Shown one piece after another: positions 34,500 to 42,081 of a DNA stretch of 64,000 nt. Position 1 is the first letter of the stretch; each line of letters starts with the position of its first letter. The translations under genes were made by a program, and so were the position numbers. This DNA comes from Ferruginibacter lapsinanis (GTDB lineage Bacteria; Bacteroidota; Bacteroidia; Chitinophagales; Chitinophagaceae), in the NCBI RefSeq assembly GCF_020783315.1, contig NZ_CP086063.1, forward strand, positions 3,088,501 through 3,152,500, in the 5' to 3' direction. The notes beneath the pieces are model-generated. The model saw only the letters and a program-made list of their open reading frames with translations, did no database searches and had not been told where the DNA came from.

Positions 34500-35201
34500 T
34501 CAGATTTTTAAACTCCCTAATCCTCCATCTACTCCGATCACTTGCCCTGTTATCCAACTGCTATCATCATTCATTAAAAAGCATACGAGTTTAGCAATTT
34601 CTTCTGGGGTGCCTATTCGCTGCAAAGGATGCCGTTTGGCAGATGCTTCTCTTTTCTCTTCAGTATTCAATAAAACACTTGCTAGTGGCGTATCTGTAAG
34701 AGATGGCGCTATTACATTCACCCTGATCTTCGTTGTGGCAAATTCAGCAGCCAGACTTTTTGCCAATCCTTCAATAGCCCCTTTTGCCGCCGCTATCGAT
34801 GCATGAAATGGCATGCCCACTTTAACTGCAACGGTGCTAAATAAAACAACACTTGCATTGTTTGCCCTTTTTAGATTGGGTAATAATTTTTGAATAATAG
34901 TTACAGCACCCAACACATTCTGATTAAAATCATTTAAAAAATCGGCAGTAGTCAAACGGTTAAATGGTTTTAAATTAATAGAACCGGGGCAATACACTAA
35001 TCCATTAATCACATCAGGCAGATCATTCAGTATATCAATATCATTATTGGTTACATCCAATTGATAAAATTTTGTATGCAAACTATCCAATTCAAGAGTA
35101 GCATTTCTGGATATGGTGATAAGATGGTTATCGATATTTAATAACTCTGCTACTTTTAAACCTATCCCCTTGCCTGCCCCGACAATTACAATATTTTTCA
35201 T
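34500..35201 (-). CDS. SDR-family oxidoreductase lacking the catalytic tyrosine
   Basis: A 233-residue short-chain dehydrogenase/reductase. The cofactor loop is GAGKGIGLKVAELL (residues 8-21), the structural motif is NGLVYCPGS in place of NNAG, and the C-terminal block is PEEIAKLVCFLMNDDSSWITGQ with VDGG. In the catalytic segment FHASIAAAKGAIEGLAKS the lysine is kept, but the tyrosine four residues before it is isoleucine. Related SDRs with HASxAAAKG occur in the same neighbourhood type (next to DUF2256 and photolyase genes). The gene begins five bases after the DUF2256 stop, so the two are cotranscribed. Activity and substrate are unknown. Confidence 0.88.
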   Translation of the reverse strand: MKNIVIVGAGKGIGLKVAELLNIDNHLITISRNATLELDSLHTKFYQLDVTNNDIDILNDLPDVINGLVYCPGSINLKPFNRLTTADFLNDFNQNVLGAVTIIQKLLPNLKRANNASVVLFSTVAVKVGMPFHASIAAAKGAIEGLAKSLAAEFATTKIRVNVIAPSLTDTPLASVLLNTEEKREASAKRHPLQRIGTPEEIAKLVCFLMNDDSSWITGQVIGVDGGLGSLKI

Positions 35202-35206
35202 ATTTC

Positions 35207-35353
35207 TTAAGTTAGTTTATTGCTTTTTTTACGGCATTTATCACTGCAATATTTTACATCATTCCAAACTTTTGTCCATTTTTTTCTCCATGTGAAAGAA
35301 CGCAGGCATGTAACACAAATTTTTTGTGGAAGATGTTGCTTTTTTATGTTCAT
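35207..35353 (-). CDS. DUF2256 domain zinc-finger-like protein
   Basis: A 48-residue protein that reads [20 protein letters not shown], then [20 protein letters not shown] and RKKSNKLT. It has the DUF2256 pattern: CxxC (C13, C16), the conserved TWRKKW, and CxxxC (C36, C40), which together form a likely zinc site. Its function is unknown. In Bacteroidota and cyanobacteria it is found next to photolyase/cryptochrome genes. The stop is five bases before the SDR start, and DUF2805 lies 131 bases upstream on the same strand. The gene is short and easily missed because the opposite strand also has an open frame. Confidence 0.9.
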   Translation of the reverse strand: MNIKKQHLPQKICVTCLRSFTWRKKWTKVWNDVKYCSDKCRKKSNKLT

Positions 35354-35484
35354 CTCATCAGATTATTGTCCTGTTTATAACTCAGCTTTGCATGAGCTGT
35401 AAAACCGAACGGCAAATAAATAAAAGTTGCTCCGTTTTTTAATATCCTTTATTCTCTTTTGTATGATCACAAAATATATCTTCT

Positions 35485-35754
35485 TTAACGCTTACTAATT
35501 TTATTCATTGATATTGTCCTTTGTAAACTACACCTGAAGCGGTTGATACCGTCATTTCGTTTGTGCATATGCTTTTGACTAACCCCGCTGTTAATACGTT
35601 TTCTCCATAAATTAAAACTGCTTCGTTTTAATTCTGTTCGCATTAATTTGATGACCTCATTTTCGCTCAATCCAAATTGTATTTCGATGGCCTCAAAAGG
35701 AGTTCTGTCTTCCCATGCCATTTCTATAATTCTATCTATATCCGATAACGTCAT
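35485..35754 (-). CDS. DUF2805 / TIGR03643 family protein
   Basis: An 89-residue protein with the full TIGR03643 pattern: a helix-turn-helix-like DRIIEMAWEDRTPFEAIEIQ, then FGLSENEVIKLMRTELKRSS and FNLWRKRINSG. The C-terminal KRNDGINRFRCSLQRTI extension is basic. The domain may bind nucleic acid (inference from the helical layout and charge). It lies 13 bases downstream of tspO in the same direction, so they form an operon. The family accompanies DUF2256 and photolyase-related genes in this phylum. Confidence 0.9.
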   Translation of the reverse strand: MTLSDIDRIIEMAWEDRTPFEAIEIQFGLSENEVIKLMRTELKRSSFNLWRKRINSGVSQKHMHKRNDGINRFRCSLQRTISMNKISKR

Positions 35755-35767
35755 ATTCTCTTCTTTT

Positions 35768-36241
35768 TCACGACTTGTTTAGATACCATATAGTTCCGTT
35801 CAATACAGTTGCAAAACATACCCAGAATAAATAAGGCAACATCAGATACGCCGCAGTTTTATTAATTCTGTAAAAACTTATCGTAGTAAGAACTATAAAA
35901 AGAAGCATACATGCTATCTCTACAAAAGCATACCCTATTTGTTGTTTATTAAAGAAAATATACGACCACAAAAGATTCAAAATAAATTGAATTATAAATA
36001 GAATCAAGGCCTTTTTGGGTAGAACCAAGGCTTTATGCCATACAAGAGCTAGTGATACACCCATTAATAAATATAGTATTGTCCAAACCGGACCAAATAA
36101 CCAATTCGGTGGATTCCAATCAGGTTTTACAATATATTGGTACCAGTTTTTTATAGCTCCTGCAGTACTGTAACCGCTTGCTATACCAAGCAACAAACAG
36201 GTTGTTGAGCAAATTAAAATTTTAACAGCCAGTTTTTTCAT
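35768..36241 (-). CDS. TspO/MBR family protein
   Basis: A 157-residue membrane protein with five membrane segments and the aromatic-rich pattern of the TspO / tryptophan-rich sensory family: YQYIVKPDWNPPNWLFGPVW near residues 34-53, the helix 2-3 region MGVSLALVWHKALVLPKK, and NLLWSYIFFNKQQIGYAF. These proteins bind porphyrins and tetrapyrroles and take part in photo-oxidative stress responses. It stands 13 bases upstream of the DUF2805 gene and 36 bases downstream of a small orphan gene, all on the minus strand. Confidence 0.93.
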   Translation of the reverse strand: MKKLAVKILICSTTCLLLGIASGYSTAGAIKNWYQYIVKPDWNPPNWLFGPVWTILYLLMGVSLALVWHKALVLPKKALILFIIQFILNLLWSYIFFNKQQIGYAFVEIACMLLFIVLTTISFYRINKTAAYLMLPYLFWVCFATVLNGTIWYLNKS

Positions 36242-36277
36242 ACTCGATATTTTAGCAATAAATGACCAATAGGTAAA

Positions 36278-36562
36278 CTAATTATTGGCAATTACAATTT
36301 CCGGATACTCATTTTTTTCTTTAGCCCAGTTATATAATAATTCGCTTTTAATTGGCTCATAGATATCCATTTTCATAGGATCAGTAGGCAACTCTTTATA
36401 TGGTACCAACACTAAAAAATGGGGCTCCACATAATCAAAATGATTGTCAATGGTCAGGCCTTTTATCTGAACAAATTTGTATCCCCTGCTTTGTAAAATA
36501 TCTAAAGCCATTGTACTGAACTCAGTTGTTCCTGCTCTCGATTCTGTTATTCCCTTTCGCAT
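36278..36562 (-). CDS. small protein of unknown function in the photoprotection-type cluster
   Basis: A 94-residue soluble protein (MRKGITESRAGTTEFSTMAL at the start, then KFVQIKGLTIDNHFDYVEPH). No domain is recognised. It is the first gene of the run tspO - DUF2805 - DUF2256 - SDR (gaps 36, 13, 131 and 5 bases), suggesting a common transcript. A perfect 10-bp palindrome TACTTAAGTA lies at 36575-36584 just upstream of its start, and might be an operator. A role in the cluster is only inferred from position. Confidence 0.75.
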   Translation of the reverse strand: MRKGITESRAGTTEFSTMALDILQSRGYKFVQIKGLTIDNHFDYVEPHFLVLVPYKELPTDPMKMDIYEPIKSELLYNWAKEKNEYPEIVIANN

Positions 36563-36574
36563 AGCAATAAGTTT

Positions 36575-36584
36575 TACTTAAGTA
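36575..36584. promoter_or_regulatory. short palindrome upstream of the cluster
   Basis: TACTTAAGTA is a perfect palindrome 12 bases before the first gene of the minus-strand cluster. Its length makes chance occurrence possible; no -7 box was found nearby. Confidence 0.3.
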
Positions 36585-36699
36585 TGTATAACACCAGCCG
36601 AACAATTATGTTTGAAAAAAATATAAAAACCTTTTCAGTTGTCTTAATAAACAATTGTAACTCTTGCAAAAAACTTACCTTTAATCAAAGCCTCTACAT

Positions 36700-38250
36700 G
36701 TGAAACGCAAACTAAAATACTATCGCCTAATCTGGCTAAAACATGATCTGCCCGCTGGTCTTTCGGTCTTTTTAATCGCTTTACCACTATGTTTGGGTAT
36801 TGCATTAGCATCTGGCGCTCCTTTATATTCAGGCATTTTATCTGGCATCATCGGCGGTCTGGTTGTTTCCGTTATCAGTGGTTCACCATTGGCTGTATCG
36901 GGGCCCGCTGCAGGTTTAACAACGCTGGTTGCCGCTTCAATTATTTCATTGGGAGATTACAAATTATTTTTGCTTACAGTAATTGTTGCAGGTTTATTTC
37001 AACTTTTGCTGGGTGTATTAAAACTTGGAATAATTGCCAACTATTTTCCATCTGCAGTCATAAAAGGTATGTTGGCCGCTATAGGTATCATTCTTATCTC
37101 AAAACAAATTCCGCTGGCATTTGGATATGATCAGCCCGATTTTTGGACAAGTGGATTTCTGCAATTATTCTCAGCTAAAAATTTTCTGGGAAATTTCAAC
37201 AATTTCAATCACCATGTTACAAGAGGAGCTATTTTTATTACTGCTGCCTCTTTGATATTATTGATCATTCTTCAGCAACCTTTTGCAAAAAAATTAAAGG
37301 TAGTTCCAGCTCCTTTGCTCGTGGTAATTGCAGGCATTATCACCGAGATTATCTTCTCACGGTTAACTTCTGGGTTTTCTTTAAAACAAACACAGTTAGT
37401 GAATATTCCTTCCAATGTTTTTGCAAACATTTCTTTTCCGGATATTTCAAAAATATTTTCGTCGGTTGAAATATGGAAGTCTGGATTGATGATCGGAGCA
37501 TTGGCTACATTAGAAACTCTTCTTTGTATAGAAGCCATTGACAAACTGGATAAACGCAATCGCATCTCTCCTGTTAACCGTGAATTGATAGCGCAAGGCA
37601 TTGGAAATATGGCCTGTGGATTTTTAGGTGCTATTCCAATAACGGCAGTGGTTGTAAGAGGTGCTGCTAATGTAGATGCCGGCGGCAGAACAAAATTATC
37701 TTCATTTACACATGGGCTATTTCTGCTCCTGGCAGTATTATTAATCCCTTTTGTTTTGAATAAGATCCCTTACGCTTCATTAGCGGCTATTTTATTAGTA
37801 ACGGGATATAATCTTACCAAACCAAAACTGTATCTTAATATGTGGGGCTTGGGGAAAAAACAATTTCTTCCATTTATAATAACAATCATTGCAATACTGG
37901 CTACAGATCTCTTGATCGGCGTAAGTATCGGTCTGCTGATATCTATCTTCTTTATTATTCAAAATAATTTCAGGGCTGAATATAAGATCACTAAAAAACA
38001 AGAGTTCCATATCAATATTTACGATATCAAACTCAACAGTAATGTTACATTTTTAAACAAAGTAAAATTGCGTAAGACACTGGATATGATCCCTGAGTAC
38101 AGTGTGTTGACGATCGATGGAAGCGAATCTAATTTTATTGATTATGATATACTTGAGATAGTAAGTGAATATGCCAATAAAGCCCACGACAGGCATATTG
38201 AATTACATTTAAAAGGAATTGAAAAAGTAAGTATAACAGCAGTGCATTAA
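36700..38250 (+). CDS. SulP family inorganic anion transporter
   Basis: A 516-residue transporter with 10-12 membrane segments and a short C-terminal STAS-like domain (HINIYDIKLNSNVTFLNKVKL, SVLTIDGSESNFIDYDILEI). Family motifs: HDLPAGLSVFLIALPLCLGIALASG near the start (shown in overlapping parts HDLPAGLSVFLIALPLC and CLGIALASGAPLYSG), SGPAAGLTTLVAA, and later AIDKLDKRNRISPVNRELIAQ with GNMACGFLGAIPITAVVVRGAAN. Sulfate or bicarbonate uptake is typical of the family. The start codon is GTG (MKRKLKYYRLIW). It is divergent from the TspO cluster and convergent with the permease gene at 38273. Confidence 0.93.
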   Translation: MKRKLKYYRLIWLKHDLPAGLSVFLIALPLCLGIALASGAPLYSGILSGIIGGLVVSVISGSPLAVSGPAAGLTTLVAASIISLGDYKLFLLTVIVAGLFQLLLGVLKLGIIANYFPSAVIKGMLAAIGIILISKQIPLAFGYDQPDFWTSGFLQLFSAKNFLGNFNNFNHHVTRGAIFITAASLILLIILQQPFAKKLKVVPAPLLVVIAGIITEIIFSRLTSGFSLKQTQLVNIPSNVFANISFPDISKIFSSVEIWKSGLMIGALATLETLLCIEAIDKLDKRNRISPVNRELIAQGIGNMACGFLGAIPITAVVVRGAANVDAGGRTKLSSFTHGLFLLLAVLLIPFVLNKIPYASLAAILLVTGYNLTKPKLYLNMWGLGKKQFLPFIITIIAILATDLLIGVSIGLLISIFFIIQNNFRAEYKITKKQEFHINIYDIKLNSNVTFLNKVKLRKTLDMIPEYSVLTIDGSESNFIDYDILEIVSEYANKAHDRHIELHLKGIEKVSITAVH

Positions 38251-38272
38251 AAACACACTGCCGTTAAAAAAT

Positions 38273-39541
38273 TTAGTGCGTAACGTTTTCTACTGCTTTA
38301 GGATCATGTTTATGCTTGAAGAATATAGCAAACAAGACAGCAACAACCAACGCATATACAGCAAAAGACAGCCAGATATTATGCCATTCTCTTCCCTCTG
38401 TATGTGTAAAATATGTATCAATAATATAGCCGCTTACTTTACTTCCTAAAAAAGCGCCTACTCCATTAGTCATCATCATAAATAATCCCTGTGCACTTGA
38501 ACGTATTGAAGAATCTGTAGTGGTTTCTACAAACAATGAACCCGAGATATTGAAAAAATCAAATGCCATCCCGTAAATGATACAGGAAAGAATGATCATC
38601 CATAATCCATCTGCAGGATTGCCGTAGGCAAATAAACCAAAACGTAATACCCAGGCAATCATTGAAAACAACATCACCTTTTTAATACCAAATTTTTTAA
38701 GGAAGAATGGAATGGTAAGGATAAATACTGTTTCTGATATTTGTGAAATAGACATGATGATGGTGGAGTATTTTACCACAAATGAATCTGCTCCATAAGC
38801 AGGTATTTTTTTAAAGTCATCCAAAAAAGTATCCCCATACATATTAGTTAACTGAAGTGCAGCTCCCAAAAACATAGAAAAAAGAAAGAACAATGCCATT
38901 TTGTAATTAGAGAATAATTTAAATGCAGATAGTCCTAATTGCTCTGTCAATGAAGCCTTTTCTGAAATACTTTTTTGAGGAGGGCATTTAGGCAAGGTAA
39001 AAGAATATATACCTAATAATATGGCCATTGCTCCACCTATCAAAAACTGATTGGCATTGGCTTTACTGCCGGTAAGATTTGTGATCCACATAGCAGCTAT
39101 AAAACCAATAGTACCCCATACTCTTATCGGGGGAAACACTTTTACCACATCATAGTTTTCTCTTTTCAAAATTGTATAGGCAACAGAATTAGATAAAGAG
39201 ATGGTTGGCATGTAACAGATCATCGCCGCAAAAATTACATAATACAACGTATCCGCATCATGAACACTTGGCACATAGAACAATATCAACCCATATAAAA
39301 TATGCAATATCCCATATAAACGTTCGGCATTTATCCACTTATCGGCAATTATACCTGTAAGTGCTGGCATAAATAAAGAAGAGATCGCCAAGGTAGAAAA
39401 TATGGCCCCGAATTTTGCTCCGGCATTTTCTCCTGCTCCCATCGGACTAGTGAAAAAATAGGTAGCTATAGTGATCAGCCAGGCTCCCCATACAAAAAAC
39501 TGTAAAAAACTCATCAATGTTAAACGCAACTTAATATTCAT
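38273..39541 (-). CDS. MFS transporter, nucleoside:H+ symporter type
   Basis: A 422-residue permease with 12 membrane segments, of the NupG / Nuc_H_symport family. Marks are MSFLQFFVWGAWLITIATYF, the loop GIIADKWINAERL and, late, GMAFDFFNISGSLFVETTTD. It should import nucleosides or related compounds at the inner membrane with protons. The frame extends to a TTG at 39550; ATG at 39541 is the likely start. It is divergent from mqnE, with two palindromes in the 124-bp gap, suggesting joint regulation. Confidence 0.9.
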   Translation of the reverse strand: MNIKLRLTLMSFLQFFVWGAWLITIATYFFTSPMGAGENAGAKFGAIFSTLAISSLFMPALTGIIADKWINAERLYGILHILYGLILFYVPSVHDADTLYYVIFAAMICYMPTISLSNSVAYTILKRENYDVVKVFPPIRVWGTIGFIAAMWITNLTGSKANANQFLIGGAMAILLGIYSFTLPKCPPQKSISEKASLTEQLGLSAFKLFSNYKMALFFLFSMFLGAALQLTNMYGDTFLDDFKKIPAYGADSFVVKYSTIIMSISQISETVFILTIPFFLKKFGIKKVMLFSMIAWVLRFGLFAYGNPADGLWMIILSCIIYGMAFDFFNISGSLFVETTTDSSIRSSAQGLFMMMTNGVGAFLGSKVSGYIIDTYFTHTEGREWHNIWLSFAVYALVVAVLFAIFFKHKHDPKAVENVTH

Positions 39542-39588
39542 ATAAGTCAATTTTATTTAAATTGGAAGATAAACAATTTTATTTAACA

Positions 39589-39626
39589 AAAACTACAGTT
39601 TTAACCACAAAAACTATAGTTTTTGT
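39589..39626. promoter_or_regulatory. two near-identical palindromes 21 bp apart (candidate tandem operator)
   Basis: The sites AAAACTACAGTTTT (39589-39602) and AAAACTATAGTTTT (39610-39623) have centres 21 bp apart, about two helical turns. The second extends to a perfect 20-bp palindrome ACAAAAACTATAGTTTTTGT at 39607-39626, overlapping the -33 element of the mqnE promoter. They lie in the divergent gap between the nucleoside permease and mqnE. Confidence 0.75.
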
Positions 39627-39651
39627 TTTAAGTATTGCTTAAGTAACTTTG
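39622..39651 (+). promoter_or_regulatory. promoter of mqnE
   Basis: TTTG at 39622-39625 (-33) and TAACTTTG at 39644-39651 (-7 box, fits TAnnTTTG), separated by 18 bases. The start codon follows 14 bases later. The -33 element is covered by the second palindrome. Confidence 0.7.
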
Positions 39652-39665
39652 TAAAAATAGTTACA

Positions 39666-40835
39666 ATGAAAGCCACAATAGATACGTTGATCTCTGCTAC
39701 TGCGGATGTTGATTTACAAAAAATTGCAGAAAAAGTTAAGCATAACGAACGAATTACAGACGCCGAAGGAATTACACTTTTTGAAAAAGGCAGCTTGCCT
39801 TTTGTAGGAGCTTTGGCCAATTTTATCAGAGAAAGATTACACGGAAACACTACTTACTTCAACAGAAATTTTCATATTGAACCAACAAATGTTTGTGTAT
39901 TCAGTTGTAAATTTTGCTCCTACTCCCGCCTATATGCAAATAAAGAAGAAGGCTGGGAATTGAGCATTGATCAGATGTTGGACATTGTTAAAAGTTATGA
40001 TAACAAACCTATCACTGAAGTACATATCGTTGGCGGTGTGCATCCTAAAATGAATATGGAATATTTCATTGAGTTAATGCAAAAAATAAAAGCACACAGA
40101 CCGAATCTGCATGTAAAAGCATTTACTGCAGTGGAATTAGATTACATGTTCCGTAAAGCTAAATTAACAACAGAAGAAGGAATGAAACAATTACATGCTG
40201 CCGGCTTGGATAGTTTACCTGGTGGTGGTGCAGAAATATTTGCTCCTGAAATAAGAGAGCAAATTGCAGCAGATAAAGTAAATGCTGATGGGTGGTTAAG
40301 AATTCACGAAGTAGCACATGAATTAGGTATGCATAGTAATGCTACGATGTTGTATGGTCATATTGAAAAATATGAGCATCGTATCGATCATATGAGGAGG
40401 CTAAGAGAATTACAGGATAAAACAAAAGGCTTCAACACATTCATTCCGCTTAAGTTCCGTAATCATGATAATGAAATGAGCTACGTTCCTGAAAGCACTA
40501 TCACTGAAGATATGCGTCTGTATGCTATTTCAAGAATATACCTGGATAATTTTCCTCACCTGAAGGCTTACTGGCCGATGTTAGGCAGAGACAATGCTCA
40601 ATTAAGTTTATCATTTGGTGTAAATGATATTGATGGCACTATCGACGACTCTACAAAAATTTACAGCATGGCAGGTAGTGAAGAACAAAATCCTGCAATG
40701 AGTACCGAAGAATTGGTAACATTGATCAAACAAGTGAAACGTACGCCTGTAGAAAGAGATACATTATACAATATTGTAAAAGATTACAGCAATGTAAACT
40801 TCGACAATGCTTCTTTTGAGGTTTCTAATAACTGA
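39666..40835 (+). CDS. mqnE: aminofutalosine synthase
   Basis: A 389-residue radical SAM enzyme. The [4Fe-4S] motif C77-x3-C81-x2-C84 (CVFSCKFCSY) is preceded by NFHIEPTNVC. Further family blocks are VHIVGGVHPKMNMEYF, HAAGLDSLPGGGAEIF, ATMLYGHIEKYEHRIDHM and the C-terminal SFGVNDIDGTI. It couples 3-[(1-carboxyvinyl)oxy]benzoate to SAM to give 6-amino-6-deoxyfutalosine, an early step of the futalosine menaquinone route. The rest of the pathway is outside the window. It has its own promoter with the twin palindrome and ends at a strong terminator. Confidence 0.96.
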   Translation: MKATIDTLISATADVDLQKIAEKVKHNERITDAEGITLFEKGSLPFVGALANFIRERLHGNTTYFNRNFHIEPTNVCVFSCKFCSYSRLYANKEEGWELSIDQMLDIVKSYDNKPITEVHIVGGVHPKMNMEYFIELMQKIKAHRPNLHVKAFTAVELDYMFRKAKLTTEEGMKQLHAAGLDSLPGGGAEIFAPEIREQIAADKVNADGWLRIHEVAHELGMHSNATMLYGHIEKYEHRIDHMRRLRELQDKTKGFNTFIPLKFRNHDNEMSYVPESTITEDMRLYAISRIYLDNFPHLKAYWPMLGRDNAQLSLSFGVNDIDGTIDDSTKIYSMAGSEEQNPAMSTEELVTLIKQVKRTPVERDTLYNIVKDYSNVNFDNASFEVSNN

Positions 40836-40864
40836 TCGGATAATACTTTTAATAGTAGTTCAAT

Positions 40865-40920
40865 AAAAAATAAGGTTACCATCTACAGCACTTGTAGTGA
40901 TGGTAACCTTATTTTTTTTA
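40865..40920 (+). terminator. rho-independent terminator after mqnE
   Basis: A long stem, AAAATAAGGTTACCATC pairing with GATGGTAACCTTATTTT plus an inner TACA/TGTA pair, followed by T residues. It is one of the strongest terminators in the window. Confidence 0.93.
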
Positions 40921-41024
40921 TATCGATCAACAAATGAGAACCAGTGAAAATAAAAAAGACAGGAGATGAACCCTGTCTTAACTTGTAGTTTGGCTATAAA
41001 ATATCTTAAATCCTAAATAAAATA

Positions 41025-41435
41025 TTACATTAATAACATTACAGTTTCTGTAGTTTGAGAATGATCTGGTTTAGTAACTTGAATGGTATAAGTACCACCA
41101 TTTAAAGTTTTACCAAAATTTACAGTTTGAGCAGTTAGATCAGCTGTATGTTTTACATCATTTGCAAATACTACATTTCCTTCTTCATTGATAACTTGTA
41201 CTGAATAATTACCTTCTGGTTGATTTACCATTTTCAAAACGATCATTCCTTCTGCAATTTGCATTGGACAAATTTTCAATGAACTAACAGTAGTTACTGC
41301 TACAGTTGCACATTTATGTTTTGCCATATCGCTTTCTAAAATGCTTTTAGCATTATAGTATGCATCTTGACCAAAAGATGTGTTAGAAACGATCATCATA
41401 ATCAAGATAGCGATTGCAGAATTTAAAGTTTTCAT
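41025..41435 (-). CDS. small secreted protein with T9SS-like C-terminal domain
   Basis: A 136-residue exported protein (signal peptide MKTLNSAIAILIMMIVSNTSFGQ). About 40 residues of the mature part precede a beta-rich tail (GNYSVQVINEEGNVVFANDV, GGTYTIQVTKPDHSQT) that resembles a short T9SS type A sorting domain. A cysteine pair (residues 42 and 56) is present. It may be a surface or periplasmic protein, but no family is recognised. It is alone between the mqnE terminator and a 646-bp gene-free gap. Confidence 0.7.
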   Translation of the reverse strand: MKTLNSAIAILIMMIVSNTSFGQDAYYNAKSILESDMAKHKCATVAVTTVSSLKICPMQIAEGMIVLKMVNQPEGNYSVQVINEEGNVVFANDVKHTADLTAQTVNFGKTLNGGTYTIQVTKPDHSQTTETVMLLM

Positions 41436-42081
41436 TTTGTGTTTTTTTGTGTTTTCTAAAAATACATTCGGTATTTCCTCATATAAAACGTGAAAGTACT
41501 CGTGTTATTGTATGAAAGATGTGGAATTTACTGTTTTTTTTGAGTAAATCTCCTAAGTATGTACTTAAATAATTGATTATCAATATTTTACTAAAGAAAA
41601 ATATTTTAAAATAAATACGTAAAAATACTCAACAAAAGGAAATTTTACCTGAATCAACTTTAAAATGGGATCAAAAAATGAGTATTTTCCGCAGATAATT
41701 GAACTGAAATTGCTCTATTTGTATCGAACTGCTATAATTTTTACGACATTAAGACACGTATTTTTACATACAATTGCGGAAACTACATAGGAAGATGCAT
41801 TAATTACGGAATCGTAGAATTTCTTCTCTTATTATATATATAAGCTCCTATTAGCATCCAGATCCCTTTCGGGGATCAACCTGAGTAATGCAGTTATGTA
41901 AACGTAATTAGTAAAGCGGTGCTAAAAGGATCATTTTAGTCCACTTTGTAATGCTTGTACTTTTTTAGTCGTTTTAATTTTTTAATACATCTTTTTTACA
42001 GCAATTACCACCCGGCTCCCAAGTTATAACCTCAATCAAATTATAAAATGAAAAGCCGGATGGAAAGGTAATTGTTACATT
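41436..42081. other. AT-rich gene-free gap of 646 bp
   Basis: No credible ORF on either strand. It holds a short stem-loop GATCCC-TTTCG-GGGATC at 41861-41877. A longer imperfect inverted repeat with core GGCT/AGCC near 42010-42060 probably belongs to the terminator of the minus-strand gene that ends at 42082. No promoter box was assigned. Otherwise nothing recognisable. Confidence 0.5.

Noticed and set aside
35220-35402. 60-residue plus-strand ORFs over the DUF2256 gene
   Set aside because: They are antisense to a gene whose product matches a known small family; the plus-strand reading has no recognisable features.
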